Origin: Rhodopseudomonas boonkerdii
GTDB lineage: Bacteria; Pseudomonadota; Alphaproteobacteria; Rhizobiales; Xanthobacteraceae
Assembly (NCBI RefSeq): GCF_021184025.1
Contig: NZ_CP036537.1
Coordinates: forward strand, 4,464,001-4,528,000
Length of the DNA: 64,000 nucleotides
Direction: 5' to 3'
Positions 54,593 through 63,544 of this stretch are shown one piece after another (the stretch's first letter is position 1; each line of letters begins with the position of its first letter). The position numbers and the translations under genes are program-made. The notes beneath the pieces are model-generated. The model did not search any database, was not told where the DNA came from, and worked only from the letters and a program-made list of their open reading frames with translations.

Positions 54593-54684
54593 CCGTAGGC
54601 GGATGAGAGAAGCGTCATCCGCCACGGCGCTTCCATCATGAATACGGCCGACGGATTAAGCTTTTGACTCATCCGCCCTACGGC
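54592..54684. repeat. palindromic element, family C relative
   Basis: GCCGTAGGCGGATGA at the left and TCATCCGCCCTACGGC at the right make one long hairpin, with AGCGTCATCCGCC inside. It follows trmL immediately. Confidence 0.65.
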
Positions 54685-54708
54685 ACCTCAAACGCTCCTC
54701 CGTAACGA

Positions 54709-54737
54709 AAAATGCCCGGCTGAAGACCGGGCATTTT
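54709..54737. terminator. bidirectional terminator between trmL and the pim-like operon
   Basis: AAAATGCCCGG and CCGGGCATTTT (11-base perfect arms) around a 7-base loop, between convergent stop codons. Confidence 0.9.
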
Positions 54738-54750
54738 AAGTGTGTCACGC

Positions 54751-55893
54751 TTACTCGGTGATGCCACCGGCCGCAGCAACGCGGCGGAGATGGAAATCGG
54801 CGTCGCCGAACTGCTGCTCGATCATGGTGAGCCGCTTGAAGTAGTGACCGATCTTGTACTCCATGGTCACGCCGACACCGCCATGGAGCTGCACGCCCCC
54901 CTGTCCAACGAAACGCGCGGAACGGCCGATCTGCACCTTGGCAGCGGCAACGGTCTTTGCGCGTTCGTCGAGGTCAGTGAAGGCGGAGGCCATCGAAGCG
55001 AGATAGGACATGCTGCGCGCGGTCTCCAGCGCGGTGAACATGTCGGCCGCGCGGTGCTGCAGCGCCTGGAACGAGCCGATGGCGACACCGAACTGCTTGC
55101 GCTCCTTGATATACTCCACGGAGATCTTCAGCGCTTCTTCCATCGCACCCACGGCTTCGGCGCAGAGCGCGATGCGAGCATCGTCGACGACCTGATCGAC
55201 AATCGACAGCCCATTCTCGGCATCGCCGATCACGGCTTCGGCTCCGACTTCGACATTGCTCAGCTTGATGTCCGCAGCACGGTTGCCGTCCTGGGTCTCG
55301 TAACCGCGGATATCGACACCCTTGGCATTGGCCGGGACGAGGAACACGCCGACGCCCTTGGCATCGCGCTGACCGCCGGCGGTGCGCGCGGTGACAACGA
55401 GCGTATCCGCCGTGTCGCCATGGCCAACGACGAATTTCTCTCCGTTCAGCACATAGCCGGTGCCGCCCTTCTTCGCAGAGGTCGTGACATTGCCGAGCTC
55501 ATAGCGGGAGTCGCGCTCGACCTGGGCGAAGGCGAAAGTCTTGGAGCCGTCGATGATGCCCGGCAGATACGCGGCGCGCTGCTCTGCCGAGCCGTGGCGC
55601 AAGAAGCCGCCGCCGAGTACGACCGTGTCAAGGTAGGGCTCGACCACGAGATTGCGACCGAGCGCCTCCATCACGATCATGGTTTCGATCGGCCCGGCGC
55701 CGAAGCCGCCATCGTCTTCGCTGAACGGCAGGCCGAGCAGGCCCTGCTCGGCGAACTTGCCCCAGATCGCCTTGCTGTAACCGCCCTGTTCGGCGCGATA
55801 CTTCTTGCGGTTCTCGAAATCGTAGGACGCCTTCAGCAGGCCGTCCACGCTGTCTTTGAGAAGCCGCTGCTCCTCGGAAAGATCAAAATCCAT
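54751..55893 (-). CDS. pimD: acyl-CoA dehydrogenase, PimD-like small subunit
   Basis: A 380-residue flavoprotein of the acyl-CoA dehydrogenase family: helical N-domain (M-D-F-D-L-S-E-E-Q-R-L-L), middle beta-domain (E-K-F-V-V-G-H-G-D), C-domain with K-E-R-K-Q-F-G-V-A-I-G-S-F-Q-A-L-Q-H and L-H-G-G-V-G-V-T-M-E-Y. It forms with the gene upstream a pair as in pimC-pimD of R. palustris, where the two proteins make pimeloyl-CoA dehydrogenase. Last gene of the minus-strand operon; a repeat element lies in the 180-base gap to pimC. Confidence 0.85.
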   Translation of the reverse strand: MDFDLSEEQRLLKDSVDGLLKASYDFENRKKYRAEQGGYSKAIWGKFAEQGLLGLPFSEDDGGFGAGPIETMIVMEALGRNLVVEPYLDTVVLGGGFLRHGSAEQRAAYLPGIIDGSKTFAFAQVERDSRYELGNVTTSAKKGGTGYVLNGEKFVVGHGDTADTLVVTARTAGGQRDAKGVGVFLVPANAKGVDIRGYETQDGNRAADIKLSNVEVGAEAVIGDAENGLSIVDQVVDDARIALCAEAVGAMEEALKISVEYIKERKQFGVAIGSFQALQHRAADMFTALETARSMSYLASMASAFTDLDERAKTVAAAKVQIGRSARFVGQGGVQLHGGVGVTMEYKIGHYFKRLTMIEQQFGDADFHLRRVAAAGGITE

Positions 55894-55938
55894 TTTCTTT
55901 TCTCTCGGATCGCGCGCGACGCGCGTGGTGAATATCTG

Positions 55939-56064
55939 CATTCCCGTCGTTGCGACGCGCTTGCTGCGCCCAAGCAATCCAGTTCTTCGCTTTTGGCTTC
56001 TGAATTGCTTCTGTGCTGCGCAAGGGGAAAAGCCAATTGGCCTTTCCTGACCTCGCAATGACGT
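55939..56064. repeat. inverted-repeat element inside the pim-like operon
   Basis: CCCGTCGTTGCGACGCGC...CAAGCAATCCAG at the left faces GAATTGCTTCTGTGCTGCGC...CTCGCAATGACG at the right, an imperfect long hairpin between pimC and pimD. Its type is common in Bradyrhizobium genomes. Confidence 0.65.
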
Positions 56065-56075
56065 GTTTGTCTCGA

Positions 56076-57263
56076 TCAAAGCCCCAACACCGCCTTGGCG
56101 ATGATGTTGCGCTGGATCTCGTTGGAGCCGCCATAGATCGACACCTTGCGGTAGTTGAAATAAGTCGGCGCGATCGGCGAAGCCCAATCGGTCTCCTCGT
56201 TCTGGCCTTCACCTTCCGGCATGAAAGGCAGCGCGAACGGGCCGGTGACTTCGAGCAACAGTTCGGTGAGCGTCTGCTGGATCTCAGAGCCCTTGATCTT
56301 GAGGATCGATGAGGCCGGGTCCGGTTTGCCCTTGCCATGCTTGCCTTCGGCCGCGACGACGCGCATCTGCGTCAGCTCGAGCGCCTTCAACTCGATCTCG
56401 GTGGCCGCCAGCTTCTGACGGAACTGCGGGTCCTCGATCAACGGCTTGTCGCCGGACTTCACGCTGGAAGCCAGCTCCTTGATGCGGCGAATGCGCTCCT
56501 TCGACATGCCGACGCGGGCGATGTTGACGCGCTCATTGCCGAGCAGGAACTTGGCGTAATCCCACCCCTTGTTCTCCTCACCGACAAGGTTCTCGGCCGG
56601 TACCACGACGTCATCGAAGAACACTTCATTGACTTCGACCCCGCCATCGATGGTTTGGATCGGACGGCGCGTGATCCCCTTCGACTTCATGTCGATGAGG
56701 ATGAAAGAAATACCCGACTGCTTCTTCGCATCGGGATCGGTGCGGCAGAGGCAGAAGATCCAGTCGGCATGTTGCGCGAGCGTAGTCCAGGTCTTCTGGC
56801 CGTTGACGATATAGGTGTCGCCCTTCCTCTTCGCCGTGGTCTTCAGCGAGGCAAGGTCCGACCCAGAGCCTGGCTCCGAAAAGCCCTGGCACCACCAGTC
56901 GTCCATGTTGGCGATGCGCGGCAGGAAGTGCTTCTTCTGCTGTTCATTGCCGAAGGTATAGATGACCGGGCCGACCATGTTGACGCCGAACGGCAGTGGT
57001 GGCGGCGCCGGGCACTTCTGCAACTCTTCGAGGAAGATGTATTGCTTTGCCGCGCTCCAGCCGGTGCCGCCATACTCGGTCGGCCAGTGCGGAACAGCCC
57101 ACCCCTTCTTGTTGAGCGTGCGCTGCCAGTTGACCAGGTCTTCCTTGGTCGTGTGGTGGCCTTCCTGCAGCTTCCTGCGCACGGCCGGGTCGAGATTGTC
57201 CTTGAAGAAGGCGCGTACTTCTTCGCGAAACGCGAGTTCTTCCTTGCTGAAACTCAGATCCAT
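56076..57263 (-). CDS. pimC: acyl-CoA dehydrogenase, PimC-like large subunit
   Basis: A 395-residue acyl-CoA dehydrogenase: N-domain M-D-L-S-F-S-K-E-E-L-A-F-R-E-E-V-R, FAD-binding middle domain with Q-G-F-S-E-P-G-S-G-S-D-L-A-S-L-K-T-T-A and G-Q-K-T-W-T-T, and C-terminal G-G-S-N-E-I-Q-R-N-I-I-A. The electron acceptor would be ETF and then the ETF-QO at 3.4 kb. It starts 23 bases after the thiolase stop. Confidence 0.87.
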   Translation of the reverse strand: MDLSFSKEELAFREEVRAFFKDNLDPAVRRKLQEGHHTTKEDLVNWQRTLNKKGWAVPHWPTEYGGTGWSAAKQYIFLEELQKCPAPPPLPFGVNMVGPVIYTFGNEQQKKHFLPRIANMDDWWCQGFSEPGSGSDLASLKTTAKRKGDTYIVNGQKTWTTLAQHADWIFCLCRTDPDAKKQSGISFILIDMKSKGITRRPIQTIDGGVEVNEVFFDDVVVPAENLVGEENKGWDYAKFLLGNERVNIARVGMSKERIRRIKELASSVKSGDKPLIEDPQFRQKLAATEIELKALELTQMRVVAAEGKHGKGKPDPASSILKIKGSEIQQTLTELLLEVTGPFALPFMPEGEGQNEETDWASPIAPTYFNYRKVSIYGGSNEIQRNIIAKAVLGL

Positions 57264-57285
57264 CGGATCCTCCTTGGCGTCTTGA

Positions 57286-58473
57286 TTACTGAACGATTTC
57301 GAGAAGGCCGGCTGCGCCCATGCCGCCGCCGACGCACATGGTGACCACGGCATATTTCGCCTTGCGGCGACGACCTTCGATCAATGCATGGCCAGCGAGG
57401 CGCGCGCCCGACATCCCATAGGGATGACCGACCGAAATGGCACCGCCATTGACGTTGAGTTTTTCCGGATCGATGCCGAGCTTGTCGCGGCAATACAGAA
57501 CCTGCACGGCGAAAGCTTCGTTAAGCTCCCAGAGATCGATGTCATCAACCTTGAGGCCATGGCGCTTGAGCAGGCGCGGCACAGCGAAGACGGGGCCGAT
57601 ACCCATTTCATCCGGCTCGCAGCCGGCCGAAACGAAGCCACGGAAAATGCCGAGCGGCTTGAGGCCTTTCTGCGCGGCAAGCTTGTCGCTCATGATCACA
57701 GTGGCGCTCGCGCCGTCCGAGAGCTGCGAGGCATTGCCGGCGGTGACGGTGAAGCCCTCGCCGCGCACAGCCTTGAGGCCGGCGAGACCTTCGGCGGTTG
57801 TTTCCGGGCGCGGCCCCTCGTCCTGCGACAGGGTGATATCCTTCATCGACACGGCGCCGGTGGCCTTGTCGGTGACGGCCATCTGCGTCGAGATCGGCGC
57901 GAGCTCATCCTTGAACTTCCCTGCCTGCTGCGCGGCAGCGGTGCGGCGCTGGCTTTCGAGGCTATATTCGTCCTGGCGCTCGCGCGAGATGTTGTAACGC
58001 TTGGCGACCACTTCGGCAGTGTCGATCATGGGCATGTAGACGTCGCCCTTGATCTTCAGCAGCGCGGGGTCCTGGGTGTGGAATTTGTTGGCATGATCGT
58101 TCTGCACGAGCGAGATCGACTCGCCGCCGCCGCCGACAGCAATCTCGACGCCGTCGAAGATCACCGAGCGCGCGGCCAACGCCATGGCCTGCAGGCCCGA
58201 GGCGCACTGGCGGTCGATGGTGGTGCCGCCGACAGTAACCGGCAGGCCGGCGCGGAGCAGCGCCTTGCGCGCGATATTGCCGCCGGTAGCGCCCTGCTGC
58301 AGGGCCGCGCCCATCACCACATCCTCAACTTCCTTCGGATCAATACCGGCGCGCTTGACGGCATGCTCGATGGCATGGCCGAGCAGCGTTGCACCTTCGG
58401 TGGCATTCAAGGCACCACGATAGGCCTTGCCAATGGGGGTACGGGCAGTTGAAACGATGACGGCTTCGGTCAT
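57286..58473 (-). CDS. pimB: acetyl-CoA acyltransferase (thiolase), PimB-like
   Basis: A 395-residue thiolase cleaving 3-oxoacyl-CoA. The nucleophile Cys is in [10 protein letters not shown] (near residue 88); the C-terminal motifs [26 protein letters not shown] and C-V-G-G-G-M-G-A-A are complete. Its ATG overlaps the TGA of the ligase gene (58470-58473). Confidence 0.93.
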   Translation of the reverse strand: MTEAVIVSTARTPIGKAYRGALNATEGATLLGHAIEHAVKRAGIDPKEVEDVVMGAALQQGATGGNIARKALLRAGLPVTVGGTTIDRQCASGLQAMALAARSVIFDGVEIAVGGGGESISLVQNDHANKFHTQDPALLKIKGDVYMPMIDTAEVVAKRYNISRERQDEYSLESQRRTAAAQQAGKFKDELAPISTQMAVTDKATGAVSMKDITLSQDEGPRPETTAEGLAGLKAVRGEGFTVTAGNASQLSDGASATVIMSDKLAAQKGLKPLGIFRGFVSAGCEPDEMGIGPVFAVPRLLKRHGLKVDDIDLWELNEAFAVQVLYCRDKLGIDPEKLNVNGGAISVGHPYGMSGARLAGHALIEGRRRKAKYAVVTMCVGGGMGAAGLLEIVQ

Positions 58474-60161
58474 GGGCGTCCTCCGGATGCGGTTTGTTGT
58501 TGATCGAGTGTGGGCATGGCGAGCTGATCACGCAAGGCATGGCGCGACAGTTTTCCGACCGGCGTGCGCGGCAATTCGCTCAGGAACTCCACGGCAGCCG
58601 GCAATTCATGCTTGCCGAGCTTGCCTGTGAGGAATGCACGCAGATCGTCGATGGTGAAAGGTTCGGCGCCCTTGCGCAGAGTGATGAACGCCTTCGCGGC
58701 TTCGCCGCGATAGGCGTCCTTCACACCGATGACGATGACTTCCTGCACGGACGGATGGGTGTAGATCGCCTGCTCGATCATCTGCGGATAGACATTGAAA
58801 CCGCCGGAGATGATCATGTCCTTCTTGCGATCGACCAGATAGAAATAGCCGTCTTCGTCCATGTAGCCGATATCGCCGGTAAGAAAGCGATCGCCGACAA
58901 AGGCTTCCGCGGTTTCCTGCTGGCGATTCCAGTATCCCTTCGTGACGTTCGGCCCCTTGATGCGAATCTCGCCGGTCTCGCCGATGCCAAGCACTTGCGA
59001 GGGATCTTCCAGCGAGACGACATCGAGCTCGATACCGGGCAATGCAAGGCCGATGGAGCCGGGCTTGTCGGGGCCTTCGGCGGGATGACCGGTACCGGGT
59101 GAGCAGGTCTCGGTCATGCCCCATCCGCTCTTGAGCTTGAGGCCGGTCTTACGCTCGAACAACCGCGCGACTTCCACCGGCAACGGCGCACCGCCGGAGC
59201 CTGCGACAGCGAGAGATGACAGATCGCGTGTCTCCAGCGAGGGATCGGCGGCGATGGCAATCCACATGGTGGGAACGCCAGGGAATACCGTCGCCTTCTT
59301 CTCCTCGATGTCATCGAGCACGCTGGTGACATCGAAACGCTGGTGCAGCGAGATGGTGTCGCCGACACTGATGCGGCCGAGCAGGATCACCGTCAGCGCA
59401 TAGATGTGAAACAACGGCAGTGTGCAGATGACACGTTCAATGCGGTTGCGTTCGGCGCGGGATGGCTCCGCCCACACATTGTAGATCGAAACAGCCGAAG
59501 TCAGATTGCCGTGGCTGAGCATCGCGCCTTTCGGCAGACCGGTAGTCCCGCCGGTATATTGCAGCAGCGCTACGTCGTCCGGCGAGATGTTCGGCCACTC
59601 GGAAAGCGGCTTGGCGTCGGCAGTGAAATTGCGGAAGGTGACAATCTTTGAATTATCCGGCAGAGGCAGTTGCTGGGTGCCGATCGCTCCCCAGTCGTCG
59701 TCCTCGCAGACAATGAGCTTGTCGAGCAGGCCCTTGTCAAAAAATTTGAGTGCCATCGGCAGCAATGCGGCAAGATTGCTTGTCACAAGCACGCGCGCGC
59801 CGGAGTCCTTCAGCTTGTGCGACAGCGCGATCTCGCCATCGAGCGGCGAAAGATGCACGAGGCGAGCACCGGCTTTCAGTGCGCCGAAGAAATTGACGGG
59901 ATGATCCGGCGTGTTGCCGAGGAACAGCGCGATGGTCGCATCGCGGCCATAGCCCGCACGCATAAAACTGGCTGCGGCGGCATCTGCACGACCTTGCAGC
60001 TCGATGAAGGAGATCGGTTTGCCGCGGAATTCGATCGCTGTGCGGGCACCGTAGTCACGAGCGGCATCGGCTAGCAGGCCCGGCAAGGTGCCGCGCGCAA
60101 TCGGTGCATCCCAGCGCAGGCCTTTGGGGTAGTATTTCTCGCCTGGGTAAGAATACGTCAT
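58470..60161 (-). CDS. pimA: acyl-CoA ligase, PimA-like
   Basis: A 563-residue AMP-forming acyl-CoA synthetase. P-loop-like motif [12 protein letters not shown] at about residue 210, W-G-M-T-E-T, the Y-x-D-x-D-G-Y motif region [11 protein letters not shown], and [13 protein letters not shown] near 440. PimA of R. palustris activates dicarboxylic and fatty acids of 7 or more carbons. The frame is open upstream through a repeat element; ATG 60161 is preferred. Confidence 0.9.
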   Translation of the reverse strand: MTYSYPGEKYYPKGLRWDAPIARGTLPGLLADAARDYGARTAIEFRGKPISFIELQGRADAAAASFMRAGYGRDATIALFLGNTPDHPVNFFGALKAGARLVHLSPLDGEIALSHKLKDSGARVLVTSNLAALLPMALKFFDKGLLDKLIVCEDDDWGAIGTQQLPLPDNSKIVTFRNFTADAKPLSEWPNISPDDVALLQYTGGTTGLPKGAMLSHGNLTSAVSIYNVWAEPSRAERNRIERVICTLPLFHIYALTVILLGRISVGDTISLHQRFDVTSVLDDIEEKKATVFPGVPTMWIAIAADPSLETRDLSSLAVAGSGGAPLPVEVARLFERKTGLKLKSGWGMTETCSPGTGHPAEGPDKPGSIGLALPGIELDVVSLEDPSQVLGIGETGEIRIKGPNVTKGYWNRQQETAEAFVGDRFLTGDIGYMDEDGYFYLVDRKKDMIISGGFNVYPQMIEQAIYTHPSVQEVIVIGVKDAYRGEAAKAFITLRKGAEPFTIDDLRAFLTGKLGKHELPAAVEFLSELPRTPVGKLSRHALRDQLAMPTLDQQQTASGGRP

Positions 60162-60196
60162 GCGCGTTGGGTCCGCACGTTGTGAAAGAGTGGCGG

Positions 60197-60357
60197 CGAT
60201 GCCTCCTCCCCGCTTGCGGGGAGAAGAGGACCGCGCAAAGCGCGGTCGGATGAGGGATCTCTCCGCGGGTTCGGAGCGTGTGGAAAGCCTCCCTCGCCTG
60301 CCACTGGCATCTTCGCATGCGAGTGGCGCCTCTCCCCGCAAGCGGGGAGCGGTTAGA
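60197..60357. repeat. inverted-repeat element inside the pim-like operon
   Basis: CCTCCTCCCCGCTTGCGGGG at the left and CCTCTCCCCGCAAGCGGGGAG at the right are related repeats with CGCTTGCGGGGAG-type self-complementarity, in the 200-base gap between pimF and pimA. Same class as 33135-33303 and 41199-41348. Confidence 0.65.
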
Positions 60358-60360
60358 GGT

Positions 60361-62442
60361 CTACTTGCCCAGCGAGGCGAAGGTCTTGCCTTCGTCTGCC
60401 AGTTTCTTCAGCAGCGGGGCCGGCTCGAGCGACGGATCGTTGATCTGCTTTGCGTAGAACGACAGGCGGTCGGCAATCTCCTTGAGACCGACCTGATCGG
60501 CATAGAACATCGGGCCGCCACGATAGATCGGCCAGCCATAGCCATAGAGCCAGATCACGTCGATATCGCTCGGGCGCGAGGCGATTTTCTCCTCGAGGAT
60601 GCGGGCGCCCTCGTTGATCATCGGATAGACCATGCGCTCCAGGATCTCCTGATCGCTGATGAGCCGGCGGGTGAGACCGAGACGCTTGCAGGTATCGTCA
60701 ATCAGCTTCTCGACTTCCGGATCCGGGATCGGCGCACGCGAACCGGCTTCATACTTGTAGTAGCCCTTGCCGGTCTTCTGTCCGAAGCGGCCGGCTTCGC
60801 ACAGCGCGTCGGCGATTTCAGACTTGATGCCGCGGTCCTGGCGCGAGCGCCAGCCGATATCGAGACCGGCAAGATCGCCCATGGCGAAGGGGCCCATCGG
60901 CAGGCCGAACTTGGTCACAACGGCGTCCACCTGCTGCGGCAGCGCGCCTTCGAACAGCAGCTTTTCAGACTGCTTGGAGCGAGCAGCCAGCATGCGGTTG
61001 CCAACGAAGCCGTCGCAGACGCCGACCACGGCCGGCACCTTTGCGATCTTACGGGCGATCGCTACGGCGGTGAGCAGCGCGTCGGGCGCAGTCTTCTCTG
61101 CGCGCACGATTTCACACAGCTTCATCACGTTGGCGGGCGAGAAGAAGTGCATGCCGAGCACGTCCTGCGGACGCTTGGTGACGGCGGCGATCTGGTTAAT
61201 GTCGAGATAGGATGTGTTGGAGGCCAACACCGCGCCCGGCTTGGCGTGCGCATCGATGGCCGTGAAGACGTCTTTCTTGATCGCCATGGTTTCGAACACG
61301 GCTTCGATGATGAGGTCGGCGCCTTTGACATTGTCGAGGCCGACCTTGCCGTCGATCAGCGCCATGCGCTTCGCCGGGGCATCCGCCGGGATACCGCCGC
61401 GGGCCGCAGTGTTCTCCCAGTTCTTCTGCATGATGCCCATGCCGCGCTTGAGCTGCTCTTCGCCGGTCTCAATCAACGTCACCGGAATGCCGGCATTGGC
61501 GAATGACATGGCGATGCCGCCGCCCATCGTGCCGGCGCCAATGATGGCGACGCGTTCGACCGGTCGCGGCTTGACCGCTTCCGGCACGCCGGCAACCTTG
61601 GCGGCTTCGCGCTCGGCGAAGAAGGCATAGCGCTGCGCCTTTGACTGATCGTCATTGACCAGCTTCAGGAACATCTCGCGCTCCTTCTTGAGCGCTTCGT
61701 CGAACGGCGTATCGAGGGTCCAGCTCACCGCTTCGGCGCAGGCAAGCGGTGCATTCATGCCGCGGTTCTTTTTGTTAGCGGCGGCAGCGGCATTGGTGAA
61801 GATCGAACGGTCGGCCCTGGCGGCGGCGAGCTTCGAATCATCATTCTTGAGCACACGCAACGGGCGCTTCTCGGCAATAACCTTCTTCGCGAAAGCGATA
61901 GCCCCCTCCGTCGGACCTTCGACGATCTCTTCGATCAGGCCGTTCTTTAGCGCTTCCGTCGCACTGATCGGGTTGCCGGTCACGATCATCTGCACAGCAA
62001 GCTCGGGGCCGACCGCGCGCGGCAGGCGTTGGGTACCGCCGGCGCCTGGCAGCAGGCCGAGCTTCACTTCCGGAAGGCCAAGCTTGGCCTCCTTCACAGC
62101 GACGCGAAAGTGACAACCGAGCGTGAGCTCGAGACCGCCGCCAAGTGCAGTGCCGTGAATCGCAGCAATGACCGGTTTAGAGCACTTCTCGATTTCGGCG
62201 ATGACCTCATTGAGGCCAGGCGACTGCGGCGGCTTGCCAAATTCGGTGATATCAGCACCGGCGACGAAGGTACGTCCGGCACAGGCGATCACGATTGCCT
62301 TCACAGCCGCATCGGCATTCGCCGCCTTGACGTTTTCGAAGATGCCGCGGCGAACCGCCGCACTCAGTGCATTCACCGGCGGCGAATTGACCATCACGAC
62401 GGCCACTTCATCATGACGTTCAAGCTTCACGACATCGCTCAC
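60361..62442 (-). CDS. pimF: 3-hydroxyacyl-CoA dehydrogenase/enoyl-CoA hydratase fusion, PimF-like
   Basis: A 693-residue bifunctional beta-oxidation enzyme. Residues 1-190: crotonase fold with A-G-A-D-I-T-E-F and A-L-G-G-G-L-E-L-T-L-G-C-H and L-P-G-A-G-G-T-Q-R-L. From about 295: NAD-binding domain (V-A-I-I-G-A-G-T-M-G-G-G-I-A) and the C-terminal helical domain (G-F-V-G-N-R). The start is GTG 62442, with AAGGAG six bases before it. It is the first gene of the operon; the palindrome at 62485-62499 lies 43 bases upstream. Confidence 0.92.
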   Translation of the reverse strand: MSDVVKLERHDEVAVVMVNSPPVNALSAAVRRGIFENVKAANADAAVKAIVIACAGRTFVAGADITEFGKPPQSPGLNEVIAEIEKCSKPVIAAIHGTALGGGLELTLGCHFRVAVKEAKLGLPEVKLGLLPGAGGTQRLPRAVGPELAVQMIVTGNPISATEALKNGLIEEIVEGPTEGAIAFAKKVIAEKRPLRVLKNDDSKLAAARADRSIFTNAAAAANKKNRGMNAPLACAEAVSWTLDTPFDEALKKEREMFLKLVNDDQSKAQRYAFFAEREAAKVAGVPEAVKPRPVERVAIIGAGTMGGGIAMSFANAGIPVTLIETGEEQLKRGMGIMQKNWENTAARGGIPADAPAKRMALIDGKVGLDNVKGADLIIEAVFETMAIKKDVFTAIDAHAKPGAVLASNTSYLDINQIAAVTKRPQDVLGMHFFSPANVMKLCEIVRAEKTAPDALLTAVAIARKIAKVPAVVGVCDGFVGNRMLAARSKQSEKLLFEGALPQQVDAVVTKFGLPMGPFAMGDLAGLDIGWRSRQDRGIKSEIADALCEAGRFGQKTGKGYYKYEAGSRAPIPDPEVEKLIDDTCKRLGLTRRLISDQEILERMVYPMINEGARILEEKIASRPSDIDVIWLYGYGWPIYRGGPMFYADQVGLKEIADRLSFYAKQINDPSLEPAPLLKKLADEGKTFASLGK

Positions 62443-62484
62443 GGCATTCTCCTTGGGTCGAAAATTCAGGACTGGTTTTTGTTG

Positions 62485-62499
62485 TTTCGCAGTGCGAAA
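62485..62499. promoter_or_regulatory. perfect palindrome, presumed IclR operator
   Basis: TTTCGCA-G-TGCGAAA, perfect 7-base arms around one base, between pimF and the divergent IclR gene. The size and TTTCGCA form match operators of IclR-family regulators. Confidence 0.7.
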
Positions 62500-62647
62500 T
62501 TTAATTCCACATCTTGACAGGCAGGGTTATTTTGAAGAGCGTCCGTTGTCAACGAGGACGCACCACAGAAAACCAATCTGGGCGCGACCTCTCGCGAAAG
62601 CCAAGGCGTCGTCGCACAAGATGACGTGAGACGATTATCGGGGAAGC

Positions 62648-63517
62648 GTGAAGCGTTCAGGAAAACCAGCGGCGACCGATCGCAATTTCGTCGTCGCTCT
62701 AGCGCGCGGCCTCGATGTCCTGCGCGCGTTCCGGCCGAATGACGGATTGCTGGGCAACCAGGAAATCGCGGCACGCACCAATCTTCCGAAGCCGACGATT
62801 TCACGTCTCACCTATACGCTGACAAAGCTCGGCTACCTTACGCCCGTTCCGCGCTTTGAGAAGTATCAGCTCGCGCCGGCAGCTATGGCCCTTGGGTATG
62901 CCGCACTTGCGAATTTAGGCGTAAAGCATCTCTCTGAACCGTTTCGCGATGAATTGATGCGGCAAACCGGCGGCGCATGTGCCGTTGGTGCACGCGATCG
63001 GCTCAGCATGATTTATTTCGGGCAATCGCGTTCATCGATGACCGTCGGCGTTCAGCTCGATGTCGGCTCGCGCATCCCGATCGCCACCACAGCGATGGGG
63101 CGTGCCTATTTCTGGGCATTGCCCACGGAAGAGCGTGCCCAATTATTGCGCGAGTTCCGCGAACATTACGGAAGCCGCTGGGCGAAGATGCGCGACGGCC
63201 TCGAACAGGCCGGCGAGATGGTTTCCAAATATGGATTCGTGATTTCCGCCGGTGAATGGCAGGACGATGTACATGCTGCCGGCGTTGCGCTCACTTTGAA
63301 CGATGGCACAGGGCCTTACGCATTCAATTGCGGCGCACCTGCATTTCGCTTCACGGAAGAACGTCTCCTCAACGATATTGGACCTCGCTTGCTCGCGATG
63401 GTAAGAAATATCGAAGCGGCGCTCGGGGGACTTGCAGCGCCGCACCAAAAAAAAACAGAACCAAAAAAAAATAAATCAGGAGGGAAAGTTGCTGGTATCG
63501 TTGAAGGGCTCGGATAG
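62648..63517 (+). CDS. IclR family transcriptional regulator
   Basis: A 289-residue regulator. N-terminal winged helix with L-G-N-Q-E-I-A-A-R-T-N-L-P-K-P-T-I-S-R-L-T-Y-T-L-T-K-L-G-Y, then the effector domain with G-V-Q-L-D-V-G-S-R-I-P-I-A-T-T-A-M-G-R-A and the C-terminal part. Start GTG 62648 after GGGGAAG. The 3' end holds two runs of nine A (63447-63455 and 63463-63471) giving a Lys-rich tail. It is divergent from the pim-like operon and followed by a transporter gene, so it likely controls uptake and degradation of the same dicarboxylate or aromatic-derived acid. Confidence 0.92.
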   Translation: MKRSGKPAATDRNFVVALARGLDVLRAFRPNDGLLGNQEIAARTNLPKPTISRLTYTLTKLGYLTPVPRFEKYQLAPAAMALGYAALANLGVKHLSEPFRDELMRQTGGACAVGARDRLSMIYFGQSRSSMTVGVQLDVGSRIPIATTAMGRAYFWALPTEERAQLLREFREHYGSRWAKMRDGLEQAGEMVSKYGFVISAGEWQDDVHAAGVALTLNDGTGPYAFNCGAPAFRFTEERLLNDIGPRLLAMVRNIEAALGGLAAPHQKKTEPKKNKSGGKVAGIVEGLG

Positions 63518-63544
63518 CCTTCGCTGCCGCGAAGGATGCCACAC

